DNA of 64,000 nt from NCBI GenBank assembly GCA_022839745.1, contig JALHJB010000002.1, positions 1 to 64,000 of the forward strand, in the 5' to 3' direction. The position numbers were made by a program, and so were the translations under genes. Origin of the DNA: Actinomycetes bacterium. GTDB taxonomy: Bacteria > Actinomycetota > Coriobacteriia > Anaerosomatales > Anaerosomataceae. This document shows, in pieces, positions 8,579 through 16,734 of this stretch. Every line of letters begins with the position of its first letter. Positions within the stretch are counted from its first letter, which is position 1. The notes beneath the pieces are model-generated. The model saw only the letters and a list, made by a program, of their open reading frames with translations, had not been told where the DNA came from and ran no database searches.

Positions 8579-9700
8579 ATGGGTCTTCTTTCGTTCGGTG
8601 CCAGCCAAAGTGCTGTGGGTCTGGACATCGGGGCTGAGCGTGTCCGGGTGGCTCAAATCAGCGCTACGGCTTCAGGTCGTGTGCTTACCGCATACGGCAT
8701 CGCGCATACGCCCTTTGGTGCACTCACTGATGGCGAAATCATCGACGGACCCGCGATATCAGCGGCGATCAAAGACGCCTGGAAAAGCGCTGGGATTCGT
8801 GGCAAGACCTGCGCCGTCGGCGTATCAAACCAGCGCGTTGTTGTGCGCCTGATCGATCTCCCTTTCATGGAGCGCGTCGAGCTCGCAAACGCGATCCAGT
8901 ATCTAGCCCAGGACTACATCCCCATGGCCGTTGAGGAATCCATTTTCGACTTCCAGATCATGGGCGATTACATGACGTCGAGCGACGAGCATATGATGGA
9001 AGTCCTGCTCGTTGCGGCTCACCGCGAAATGATCGACCACACGGTGTCGGCGGTCGAGGGCGCAGGTGTCAAGCTTAGCGGTATCGACGTCTCCTCTTTC
9101 GCAGTAGCGCGCGCTGTGTTGGACGACACTGACGCCGTGCTTCCTGCCGACGACGGCTCCGCCACGGCGATCGTCCATATATCGTCGGACCTCACCAGCA
9201 TCACCATCGTCGAGCGGGGAGTCCCGCGGTTCAACCGCATCTCGTCGCTTGCTGGCGGCACGATCACCCACGCGATCGCCAATGCCTTGAATATCGGATT
9301 CGATGAAGCGGAAGAGATCAAGCGCACTATCGGGCTTCGTGACATCTCAGACGTTGAGCAGGAGCCGTTCTCGGGTACCGATCCGGCGCTCGTTCCGGTC
9401 GTCCAGGACGCCATCGAACGTGAGGCCAATAGATTCATCGCCGAGGTCCGGCGGTCGATCGACTACTACCTCACGCAGACGGCGCAGACGAGAACGATCC
9501 AGACGATCCTGCTGAGCGGCAGCGGATCGCAACTACGCAACTTCCCTCAGTACCTGCAGACGGCCCTCCAGACGCAGGTCGTGACAGGGGATCCGCTCTC
9601 GCGGCTTAAGGTCGCACCGAGCGTCCAGAATGCGGTTCTGGCTGATAGGATGGGCTCTTCGACTGCTATCGGGTTGGCGCTAGGGGGGCTGCAGGTGTGA
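8579..9700 (+). CDS. pilM: Type IV pilus assembly protein PilM (actin-like)
   Basis: Actin-fold cytoplasmic protein, 373 aa, that binds nucleotide and the N-terminal tail of PilN to link the alignment complex to the motor. The first phosphate loop AVGLDIGAERVRVAQIS is at residues 12-28; a second, ATAIVHISSDLTSITIVERG, is in the middle; and LLSGSGSQLRNFPQYL near the end corresponds to the adenosine motif. ATG 8579 is chosen because AAGGGGGAC lies 7 nt upstream; the frame is open further 5' without support. It overlaps pilN as TGATG. Confidence 0.93.
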   Translation: MGLLSFGASQSAVGLDIGAERVRVAQISATASGRVLTAYGIAHTPFGALTDGEIIDGPAISAAIKDAWKSAGIRGKTCAVGVSNQRVVVRLIDLPFMERVELANAIQYLAQDYIPMAVEESIFDFQIMGDYMTSSDEHMMEVLLVAAHREMIDHTVSAVEGAGVKLSGIDVSSFAVARAVLDDTDAVLPADDGSATAIVHISSDLTSITIVERGVPRFNRISSLAGGTITHAIANALNIGFDEAEEIKRTIGLRDISDVEQEPFSGTDPALVPVVQDAIEREANRFIAEVRRSIDYYLTQTAQTRTIQTILLSGSGSQLRNFPQYLQTALQTQVVTGDPLSRLKVAPSVQNAVLADRMGSSTAIGLALGGLQV

Positions 9701-10287
9701 TGAGGATCAACCTTCTCCCCAGGGAGATACTGGAACAGCGCCGTGCGGAGAAGCGGGTCGGATGGGTGGCAGCCGGCGCATTGGCGGTGGCTGTTGTGCT
9801 GGGTGCGGTCTGGCTCTATGGCGACTTCCGGCTGAATGAGAAGCAGAACGAGCTCGCGGCGATCGAGCAGCAGATACAGGCGATTCAGGCGCAGGCCGAC
9901 CAGCTTGCGGTGTTCGAGATGCGAGCGAGTGAGCTCGAGGAGCGTCGTCAGATCGCTCGGTCGGCGCTTGCGGGCAGATTGGATACGGCCAGGCTACTGG
10001 AGGAGGTCTCGCTCGTACTGCCAACCGACCTCTGGGTTGAGACCATGCTGCTTGACGAGACGGCTGGTCTCTCGATCGCTGGCTATGCGGTGGACTCCAC
10101 TGAGGATGCACCCTATGTCGGCCATAAGGCCATCGCGAAGGGGTTGGTGCGCCTTGCCGATCTAGACACGCTGAGCGATGTCTGGCTGACGAACTCCACA
10201 AAGACCCTCTTCAAGGAACAGGCTGTGATCCAGTTCTCAATCACCGCGAAGGCGAGCCCTGTGAACCCGGAGGGTGATCTCCAATGA
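9700..10287 (+). CDS. pilN: Type IV pilus assembly protein PilN
   Basis: Bitopic inner-membrane protein, 195 aa. The N-terminus MRINLLPREIL carries the INLLP motif that docks into PilM. A membrane helix spans ~21-40, a coiled coil (EKQNELAAIEQQIQAIQAQA) follows, and then a small ferredoxin-like domain around LLEEVSLVLPTDLWVETM. ATG 9700 overlaps the pilM stop by one base and has a G-rich SD (AGGGGGG); GTG 9697 is an alternative adding one residue. It forms heterodimers with PilO in known systems. Confidence 0.9.
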   Translation: MRINLLPREILEQRRAEKRVGWVAAGALAVAVVLGAVWLYGDFRLNEKQNELAAIEQQIQAIQAQADQLAVFEMRASELEERRQIARSALAGRLDTARLLEEVSLVLPTDLWVETMLLDETAGLSIAGYAVDSTEDAPYVGHKAIAKGLVRLADLDTLSDVWLTNSTKTLFKEQAVIQFSITAKASPVNPEGDLQ

Positions 10288-10369
10288 GGGCGCCCTCACC
10301 GAATACTGATTCGCGACGGTCGGTCCTGCCCCGCCGAGTACGGTCGGCACGTTGCGGAGGTCACCGCTG

Positions 10370-10969
10370 ATGAAGAGACTATCGACACAGGCACAGATGC
10401 TGATAGCCGTCGGACTCATCGTGGTCGTTGCGATCGCAGTGGTCGTTCTCGGGATACTGCCTCTGTTCCAGGAGGCGGCGTTGGTCAGCGATGACATCAT
10501 GTCTGCGGAGATGGAACTCTCCACCGCGAAGACGCTTCTGGCACGCCGACAGGAAGCAAAGGCGCAGGCCGTCTTGACTGAAGCCGACCTCATGCGGATT
10601 GCCAATCAGGTCCCGGATTCACCGCAGCTGCCCTCGCTGATCGTCGAGTTGCAGAGTGTGGCGAACGATTCTGGCGTCACCCTCGTTTCTATTTCGGTGG
10701 GTGGGGTTGAGGTCTTGGAGGTCGGGGCTGATGGCGTCGTGCCCATGTATAACAGACTCCCAATCACCATTGAGTACACCGGGGCCTGGACCGAACTCAT
10801 CGATTTTAACAGGCGGATCTCGCGCCTTCAGCGCGGTGTGCGGGTGCGGTCGACGAACTTCGCGTATGTACCTGAGTCCGAGGATACCAAGGCGCATGTC
10901 CAGGGAGTCGGAACCATCGAAGTCTACATGATGCCCCCCGTCTCAGATGAAACCTCGGGTGATCAGTAA
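10370..10969 (+). CDS. pilO: Type IV pilus assembly protein PilO
   Basis: Bitopic protein, 199 aa, with a membrane helix at ~10-33, a coiled coil and a C-terminal PilO-type domain (LIVELQSVANDSGVTLVSIS...LPITIEYTGAWTELIDFNRR). It partners PilN in the alignment complex. ATG 10370 follows GCGGAGGTCA; a TTG six codons earlier lies inside that SD and is unlikely. There are 82 bp between pilN and pilO, without an obvious gene. Confidence 0.88.
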   Translation: MKRLSTQAQMLIAVGLIVVVAIAVVVLGILPLFQEAALVSDDIMSAEMELSTAKTLLARRQEAKAQAVLTEADLMRIANQVPDSPQLPSLIVELQSVANDSGVTLVSISVGGVEVLEVGADGVVPMYNRLPITIEYTGAWTELIDFNRRISRLQRGVRVRSTNFAYVPESEDTKAHVQGVGTIEVYMMPPVSDETSGDQ

Positions 10970-10995
10970 TGAGCCGGATGGGGGGGGTGACCACC

Positions 10996-11616
10996 ATGTC
11001 CGATGAGCGTGCCGATGTGGCCGCAGAAGGGGTGGCCGTTGAGACACAGCCCACGGAGAAGCCCGGCTTCTTCAGCACCTTGGGTGGGCGTATTCTTCTC
11101 ATCGCGCTTGGACTGGTCGTGCTGGCCATCATCGTAGGCATTGCCGTGACGGTAGTGCTCAGGGGTTTGGTGACGGATCTGGTCGATGACGCAGTGCTAT
11201 CTCCGGATGTGGGCGTTGTGACCGGGGAAACCGGGGTCGTGACCACCGGCACGGTTGATGCCGCAGGGCCTGCGACTGAGGTTGCCAACAGCGCTGTGTA
11301 CACGTTCCGGGACATCTTCGATCCGCTCCTGAAGCCGCTGCCGGAGCCGGCAAGTAGCGATTCGACGGCTACGCCGAGCACCACGGATACCGAGACCCCG
11401 TATGCACAGAGCGTGCTCTATCTCGACGGTGTCGAGACTGTGAATGGCGTGATGAAGGCGGTCCTGCGGTACAACGGTCAGACGTACACCCTGGGCCCCG
11501 GAGAGGGTATCCCCGGTACCCCCTGGGAGGTCCTCAGCGTGTCGTCCACAAGCGTGACTATGCTCTACGGAGACGTGCGCGTGACGTTGGCTGTCGGTCA
11601 GGGGATTTCGAAGTAG
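10996..11616 (+). CDS. PilP/GspC-like pilus alignment protein
   Basis: A 206-aa protein with one membrane helix (~residues 26-52, ILLIALGLVVLAIIVGIAV), a low-complexity T/S/P linker, and a C-terminal domain where FRDIFDPLL precedes LYLDGVETVNGVMKAVLRYN and VTMLYGDVRVTLAVGQG. This matches the HR domain of PilP/GspC. In monoderms it cannot contact a secretin, so it may simply stabilise PilNO. ATG 10996 is chosen for its SD GGGGGTGA 5 nt upstream. An ATG at 10969, which overlaps the pilO stop, would add nine residues. It is the last gene of the pil operon. Confidence 0.7.
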   Translation: MSDERADVAAEGVAVETQPTEKPGFFSTLGGRILLIALGLVVLAIIVGIAVTVVLRGLVTDLVDDAVLSPDVGVVTGETGVVTTGTVDAAGPATEVANSAVYTFRDIFDPLLKPLPEPASSDSTATPSTTDTETPYAQSVLYLDGVETVNGVMKAVLRYNGQTYTLGPGEGIPGTPWEVLSVSSTSVTMLYGDVRVTLAVGQGISK

Positions 11617-11641
11617 TCGGCTGTCAAAGGCGTGATCATTC

Positions 11642-11673
11642 GGGCGTCGCTCTCGCGGCGCCCGTTGTGTTTC
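11642..11673 (+). terminator. Terminator of the pil operon
   Basis: Arms GGGCGTCGC (11642-11650) and GCGGCGCCC (11655-11663) form a 9-bp stem (one G-U) with a TCTC loop, followed by GTTGTGTTT. It ends the pilMNOP transcript before aroC. Confidence 0.75.
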
Positions 11674-11695
11674 CCGCGAGTGCCTGCGCTAGAAT
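11665..11695 (+). promoter_or_regulatory. Candidate aroC operon promoter
   Basis: TAGAAT at 11690-11695 is a good -10, with TTGTGT at 11665-11670 as a 19-bp-spaced -35. It lies directly after the pil terminator and 33 bp before aroC, so it probably drives the long aro-pepP-efp block. Confidence 0.5.
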
Positions 11696-11727
11696 CGCAG
11701 GTAACACACCTCGGAGGGAGTTGCCAC

Positions 11728-12876
11728 GTGCGGTATACGACTGCAGGCGAGTCACACGGCCCGGGACTGATCGCCATCGTGTCGGATGTGTCCGCGGGTA
11801 TCCCACTGGATCGTGCAGCTATCGACGCCGATCTCGCGCGCCGGCAGCGCGGTTATGGCCGCGGCGGCCGTATGGCGATCGAGCAGGACCGTGTTGAAGT
11901 CTCCGCCGGCGTCCGCTTTGGGCGCACGCTCGGCAGCCCCGTGGCGCTCTGGATCGCCAATCGCGACGCCGCCAACTGGGGTTCGGCGATGGATCCCTGG
12001 GGCAGCGCTGAGGGTGTGGAGCCTGTGACCGCACCGCGACCGGGTCATGCCGACCTCGGTGGCGTGCAGCGCACCGGCGCCACAGACGTGCGCGACATCC
12101 TCGAGCGCGCGAGCGCCCGTGAGACCGCCGCACGGGTGGCGGCAGGCGCGATCGCCAAGGCGCTGCTCGCCGCGCTCGGCGTATCGGTGCACTCCTGGGT
12201 GGAGCGCATCGGCGAGGCTGCCACGGGCCCGCTCGATCCCGCGAACATCGACCATGACGCCGTTGCCGCAAGCGACGTATCCTGCCCGGACGCGTCGGTT
12301 GCCGCCGCTATGCGCATGGCGATCGACCGGGCGCGTGAAGCGGGGGAGAGCCTCGGCGGCGTCATCGCGGTGTGCGCCGAAGGCCTTGTGCCGGGTGTTG
12401 GCGGATATGCCGAGGCGGGGACGCGCCTCGACGCGCGACTCGCGGGTGCCGTGGTCTCTATACCGGCCATCAAGGGCGTGGAGTTCGGCGACGGGTTCGC
12501 CGTGGGCTCGCGCGCGGGCTCGGCGGTCCACGACGAGATCGTGCTCGACGAAGGTGGCCGTCTGCGGCGCGCGACCAACCGCTCGGGCGGCATCGATGGC
12601 GGCATGACCACCGGCGAGCCGATCGTGCTTCGCGCGGTGATGAAGCCCATCCCCACGCTCATGCGCCCGCTCAAAACGATCGACATCTCAACCGGTGAGG
12701 CCGCCGACGCCGCTCGGGAGCGTTCCGACGTGTGCGCTGTCCCGGCTGCTGCCGTTGTGGCCGAGGCCGAGATGGCGCTCGTGCTCGCTGACGCGTATCA
12801 GGACCTGCTCGGACGCGCGAACGTGGCGGACATGCAGCGGGCGCTTGCCGCCTATCGCGAGAGGATCGCCTGGTGA
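11728..12876 (+). CDS. aroC: Chorismate synthase
   Basis: Makes chorismate from EPSP with FMN, the last shared step of aromatic amino acid synthesis; 382 aa, full length. The N-terminal signature RYTTAGESHGPGL is present, as are GRGGRM near residue 50, RPGHADLGG and the ERASARETAARVAAGA signature. The C-terminal RRATNRSGGIDGGMTTGEP stretch also matches the family. GTG 11728 is chosen for the SD CGGAGGGAG and because the family starts (M)RY-x-TAGESHG here. The stop overlaps the start of the aroK-aroB fusion by 4 nt. Confidence 0.97.
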   Translation: MRYTTAGESHGPGLIAIVSDVSAGIPLDRAAIDADLARRQRGYGRGGRMAIEQDRVEVSAGVRFGRTLGSPVALWIANRDAANWGSAMDPWGSAEGVEPVTAPRPGHADLGGVQRTGATDVRDILERASARETAARVAAGAIAKALLAALGVSVHSWVERIGEAATGPLDPANIDHDAVAASDVSCPDASVAAAMRMAIDRAREAGESLGGVIAVCAEGLVPGVGGYAEAGTRLDARLAGAVVSIPAIKGVEFGDGFAVGSRAGSAVHDEIVLDEGGRLRRATNRSGGIDGGMTTGEPIVLRAVMKPIPTLMRPLKTIDISTGEAADAARERSDVCAVPAAAVVAEAEMALVLADAYQDLLGRANVADMQRALAAYRERIAW

Positions 12877-14546
12877 GCCACCTCTTCCTCACTGGTTTCA
12901 TGGGCGCGGGCAAGAGCACCGTGGGGCGCATCGTGGCCGAGCGGCTGGGACGCCCTTTCATGGACCTCGACGCCCTCATCGAGGAGCGTGAGGCCGCGTC
13001 GGTGGCCGAGATCTTCCGGCTGCGCGGCGAGGAGGGCTTCCGCCTCGCCGAGCACGACGCGCTTGCCGCGCTCGGTGCGAGCGCGGACGCGGTCATCGCC
13101 ACCGGGGGCGGCGTCATCCTGCGCGAGGACAACCGGGTGATGCTCCGGCAGCTCGGTACCGTGATCTACCTGGCAGTGACCCCCGAGGAGGCGATCGCAC
13201 GTCTCGGCGACGCTGCCGATCGTCCCTTGCTTGCAGGCGCCGGGCTTCCGGCCGCGCGGGCCATTCTCGATGCCCGGCTGACCCTGTATACGAGCACCGC
13301 CGATCACGTGGTGGACACCGTGGGCCGTGAAGCCGCTGAGGTGGCCGCGGACGTGATCGCCGCGATAGGGCCGGCGTCCGCGCCGCGGACGATCCGGGTG
13401 ACAGGCGAGGCCGGCACATCGTATGAGATCGTCGTTGGGCACGACATCCTCGGCTCCCTTGGCGAGCGGATCGCGCCGTTAACAACCAGCCGCGCGATCG
13501 CGCTTATCTCCGACGAGACGGTCTTCGGCCTGTTCGGCGATCGCGCACGGGCATCGCTGGTGCAGGCTGGCTGCATGGTGACCACGCACGTGGTCCCGCC
13601 CGGCGAGGAGTCCAAGTCGTGGGCCACAGCCGGGCGTCTGCTCGAGGAGCTTGCCGCCGCCGGCATCGACCGCACCTCGTGCGTGGTGGCGCTCGGCGGA
13701 GGCGTGGTGGGCGATCTGGCCGGCTTCTGCGCCTCGGCGTACATGCGCGGCATCCCTGTGGTGCAGGTGCCCACCACGCTGCTCGCGCAGGTGGACAGCG
13801 CCATCGGCGGCAAGACCGGCGTGGACCTCACCGCCGGCAAGAATCTCGCGGGCGCGTTCTGGCCGCCGCGTCTGGTGCTCGCCGATACCGGCGTTCTGGT
13901 AACGCTCCCGGCTGCCGAGTGGACGAACGGGCTGGTCGAGGCGGCAAAGGCCGCGGTGCTTGAGAGCGCCGGCGCCCTTGAGCGCTTCGAGTCACGCGTG
14001 CCGGGGCTCCTTGCGCGCGACCCTGAGACGGTGCGCGCGGCCGTTGCGGAGGCCGCTGCGTTCAAAGCGAAGGTCGTGAGCGCCGATCTGCGCGAGTGCG
14101 ACCAGCGCGAGTGCTTGAACCTCGGCCATACCCTCGGGCATGCGCTCGAGCTGGTTGCGGGCTATGGCGTGCTTCCGCACGGACTCGCCGTTGCCGAGGG
14201 CATGCGGTTCGCCTCGCTGCTCGCGGAGCGGCTGGTGGGCGCCTCCTCCCGGCTCAGCAGGCGAGTGGACGGTGTTCTCGACAGCATCGGGGCATCGCGC
14301 GGCGACCTCCTCGCTTCAGCGTGGCCGGTGCTTGAGACGCTCACGCCTGAGGCGCTGCTTGCAGCGATGAAGTCCGACAAGAAGGCGCGTGCGGGAGTGG
14401 TGCGCTTCGTGCTCGTGGAGCGCCCCGGCTCGTGGAGCGCCGTCCCCGTGGCCGACGAGATCGTGGCCGAGGCGCTGGAGCGGTGGCGGGCGGCTGTGGA
14501 TGTGATGGTGGCGGAAGCCGCCGGGTCGACCGACGCGGAGGTATGA
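12873..14546 (+). CDS. aroKB: Fused shikimate kinase / 3-dehydroquinate synthase
   Basis: Bifunctional 557-aa shikimate-pathway enzyme. Residues 1-~168 are shikimate kinase: Walker [10 protein letters not shown] (8-16), the shikimate-binding MDLDALIEE and the [10 protein letters not shown] loop. Residues ~172-540 are 3-dehydroquinate synthase: NAD-binding [36 protein letters not shown], and the zinc ligands in [11 protein letters not shown] and [11 protein letters not shown]. The join (around [15 protein letters not shown]) is a short linker with no stop or frameshift. GTG start, coupled to aroC by a 4-nt overlap. The two steps are not consecutive in the pathway, so the fusion suits stoichiometry rather than simple channeling. 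Confidence 0.95.
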   Translation: MSHLFLTGFMGAGKSTVGRIVAERLGRPFMDLDALIEEREAASVAEIFRLRGEEGFRLAEHDALAALGASADAVIATGGGVILREDNRVMLRQLGTVIYLAVTPEEAIARLGDAADRPLLAGAGLPAARAILDARLTLYTSTADHVVDTVGREAAEVAADVIAAIGPASAPRTIRVTGEAGTSYEIVVGHDILGSLGERIAPLTTSRAIALISDETVFGLFGDRARASLVQAGCMVTTHVVPPGEESKSWATAGRLLEELAAAGIDRTSCVVALGGGVVGDLAGFCASAYMRGIPVVQVPTTLLAQVDSAIGGKTGVDLTAGKNLAGAFWPPRLVLADTGVLVTLPAAEWTNGLVEAAKAAVLESAGALERFESRVPGLLARDPETVRAAVAEAAAFKAKVVSADLRECDQRECLNLGHTLGHALELVAGYGVLPHGLAVAEGMRFASLLAERLVGASSRLSRRVDGVLDSIGASRGDLLASAWPVLETLTPEALLAAMKSDKKARAGVVRFVLVERPGSWSAVPVADEIVAEALERWRAAVDVMVAEAAGSTDAEV

Positions 14547-14547
14547 C

Positions 14548-14994
14548 GTGCTGCGGATACTCGTACTGAACGGCCCCAACCTCAACCTGCTGGGCACGCG
14601 CGAGCCGGCTGTGTACGGCGCGCAGACGCTCGATGACATCGAATCGCTGATCGTCACCCGCGCCGCCGAGCTCGATGTGGAGGTCTCGTTCTTCCAGTCG
14701 AACCACGAGGGTGCGCTGATCGACCGGCTGCATGAGGCGATGGGCGAGTGCGACGGGGCCGTGTTCAATCCCGGCGCATACACGCACTACTCCTACGCGC
14801 TTCGCGACGCGATTGCCGCCATAGGGTTTCCGGTCGTTGAGGTGCACTTGAGCGATATCCATGCGCGCGAACCGTTCCGTGCCGTGAGCGTGATCGAGCC
14901 GGTCTGCATCGGCCAGATCTGTGGGCGGGGGGCGGCCTCGTACACTGATGGACTCGAGATGCTGGTGGATCACCTGCACAAGGAGGACGAATGA
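14548..14994 (+). CDS. aroQ: Type II 3-dehydroquinate dehydratase
   Basis: Dehydrates 3-dehydroquinate to 3-dehydroshikimate; 148 aa, the normal size of the dodecameric type II enzyme. Family motifs are visible: [14 protein letters not shown] near the N-terminus, [17 protein letters not shown], the catalytic-loop [16 protein letters not shown] and [17 protein letters not shown] start 1 nt after the aroKB stop, with GCGGAGG upstream. Followed by pepP with a 4-nt overlap. Confidence 0.97.
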   Translation: MLRILVLNGPNLNLLGTREPAVYGAQTLDDIESLIVTRAAELDVEVSFFQSNHEGALIDRLHEAMGECDGAVFNPGAYTHYSYALRDAIAAIGFPVVEVHLSDIHAREPFRAVSVIEPVCIGQICGRGAASYTDGLEMLVDHLHKEDE

Positions 14995-16079
14995 ACGTAG
15001 AGGAGCGGATCGGCGCATTGCGCCGGCGCATGCGCGACGAGGGTGTTCCCGCCGCGATCATCAGCACGGTCGCCAACCTGCGCTACCTGACCGCCTTCGA
15101 TGGTGTGATCGACGAAGGGATCAACGGCGCGTGCCTCGTCACCGATGAGGTCACGCGTTTCTATACCGACATGCGCTATGCCGACGCCGCCGCCGCAGCG
15201 GCGGAAGGCGGACCATGGGAGGTCGGCGTCCAGCGCGAGAACCTCTACATCGAGATCTGCGAGGCCCTCCACGAGCTTGGCATCGAGTCGCTTGCCGTCG
15301 AGTCTTCCGTGCCGTACGGCCGCTTCCGGTTCATCTCCGAGCAGTTCCGCGGCGCCGTGCGGGTCACCGATCATCTTGTGGAGGAGCTCAGGCAGGTCAA
15401 GGAGCCTGGCGAGATCGAGCGCATCGCACAGGCCGCCGCTATCGCCGACGAGGCGTTTCAGCACATGCTCGGCTACATCCGGCCCGGGATCACCGAGGCC
15501 GAGATCGCGCTCGAGCTGGAGTTCACCATGCGGCGCAACGGGTCGGACGGCATGCCGTTCGATCCCATCATCGCGTCGGGCCCCAACGGCGCGCGTCCCC
15601 ATGCGGTACCGGGTCCGCGTCGCATCGAGACAGGCGACCTGATCGTGCTCGACTTCGGCGCTCGCGTGGGAGGGTACTGCTCGGACATGACACGCACCAT
15701 CTGCGTGGGCACCCCCTCTGATGAGCAGCGGCGCCTCTACGACGCGGTGCTCGCCGCCAACGAGGCCGGGCTTGCCGCGGTGAAGGCGGGAGCGCCGTGT
15801 GTGGACGTGGACCGCGCCGGGCGCGACGTGCTCGAGGCCCGCGGGCTCGGCGACGTGTTCACCCATGGCATCGGGCACGGGGTGGGCCTCGACATCCACG
15901 AGCTGCCCACGCTCAGCCGCACCAGCACGCACTCGCTGCGAAACCAGGCGTGCGTGACCGTGGAGCCGGGTGTGTATATCGAAGGCTTCGCCGGTGTTAG
16001 AATCGAAGACCTGGTAGTGGTCGAGGACGGCGGGCATCGTTGCCTCACCAACTCCCCGAAGGAACTCATCCAGATCTAG
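14991..16079 (+). CDS. pepP: Xaa-Pro aminopeptidase (M24B)
   Basis: Metallopeptidase of 362 aa that removes N-terminal residues next to proline. It has a creatinase-like N-domain (1-~125) and a pita-bread C-domain with the metal ligands in [19 protein letters not shown] (two Asp), [14 protein letters not shown] (His) and [11 protein letters not shown] / [10 protein letters not shown] (two Glu). ATG overlaps aroQ (ATGA). The aroQ-pepP-efp order matches Bacillus and many Firmicutes. Confidence 0.93.
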   Translation: MNVEERIGALRRRMRDEGVPAAIISTVANLRYLTAFDGVIDEGINGACLVTDEVTRFYTDMRYADAAAAAAEGGPWEVGVQRENLYIEICEALHELGIESLAVESSVPYGRFRFISEQFRGAVRVTDHLVEELRQVKEPGEIERIAQAAAIADEAFQHMLGYIRPGITEAEIALELEFTMRRNGSDGMPFDPIIASGPNGARPHAVPGPRRIETGDLIVLDFGARVGGYCSDMTRTICVGTPSDEQRRLYDAVLAANEAGLAAVKAGAPCVDVDRAGRDVLEARGLGDVFTHGIGHGVGLDIHELPTLSRTSTHSLRNQACVTVEPGVYIEGFAGVRIEDLVVVEDGGHRCLTNSPKELIQI

Positions 16080-16092
16080 GAAGGCTCACCTC

Positions 16093-16653
16093 ATGGCTGT
16101 CTCCACCAACCAGTTCAAGACCGGCATGTGCATCATGTACAACGACAAGATGTGGACCATCGTCGACTTCCAGCACGTGAAGCCCGGCAAGGGCGGCGCG
16201 TTCGTTCGCACGAAGCTCAAGGAGCTCAAGACCGGCCGTGTGAACGACGTGACGTTCCGCGCCGGCGAGAAGGTCGATGACGTCCGTGTCGAGCAGAAGC
16301 GCCTCCAGTACCTCTACAACGATGGCGGTTCGTTCCACTTCATGGACACCGAGAGCTACGAGCAGTTCGAGATCGACGCCGACTTCGTGGGCGACGCGGC
16401 CAAGTGGCTCAAGGACAACGACGAGGTCCAGGTCGTGTACGCCGGCGGCGAGATGATCGGTGTAGAGCCGCCGATGTTCGTTGAGCTGCAGGTGACCGAT
16501 ACCGATCCGGGCTTCAAGGGCGACACGGTACAGGGCGGCACCAAGCCCGCCACGCTCGAGACCGGCGCCGTGGTCCAGGTGCCGATGTTCGTCGAGCCGG
16601 GCGATACCCTTAAGATCGATACTCGCGACGGTTCCTATATCACCCGCGTGTAG
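16093..16653 (+). CDS. efp: Translation elongation factor P
   Basis: Three-domain tRNA-mimic of 186 aa that relieves ribosome stalling at polyproline. The KOW-like domain I has the modification loop HVKPGKGGAFVRTK, where Lys33 occupies the site that is often modified; no modification enzyme is seen in the window. The C-terminal OB signature GDTLKIDTRDGSYITRV is intact. ATG 16093 is preceded by AGGAAGG. Several proline-rich proteins are encoded here (for example the tail of the protein at 62611), so EF-P would be relevant. Confidence 0.97.
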   Translation: MAVSTNQFKTGMCIMYNDKMWTIVDFQHVKPGKGGAFVRTKLKELKTGRVNDVTFRAGEKVDDVRVEQKRLQYLYNDGGSFHFMDTESYEQFEIDADFVGDAAKWLKDNDEVQVVYAGGEMIGVEPPMFVELQVTDTDPGFKGDTVQGGTKPATLETGAVVQVPMFVEPGDTLKIDTRDGSYITRV

Positions 16654-16660
16654 CCTCCGC

Positions 16661-16705
16661 TATACTATTCCGACCGCTGCTGCCGAGAGGGTGATTGGCA
16701 GTAGC
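16661..16705 (+). promoter_or_regulatory. Promoter-like -10 and stem-loop before the carboxyltransferase gene
   Basis: TATACT (16661-16666) is a near-consensus -10 with a poor -35. Just downstream, GCTGCTGCC (16676-16684) pairs with GGCAGTAGC (16697-16705), a 9-bp stem with one G-U. It could be an efp terminator or a leader structure controlling the biotin-enzyme genes. Confidence 0.4.
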
Positions 16706-16734
16706 TGATGCCTACCCACTGAGAGGACGGTGCG

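Noticed and set aside
14096..14335. Short Arg/Ala-rich open frames inside aroB
   Set aside because: Out-of-frame shadows created by high GC content; no start signals.
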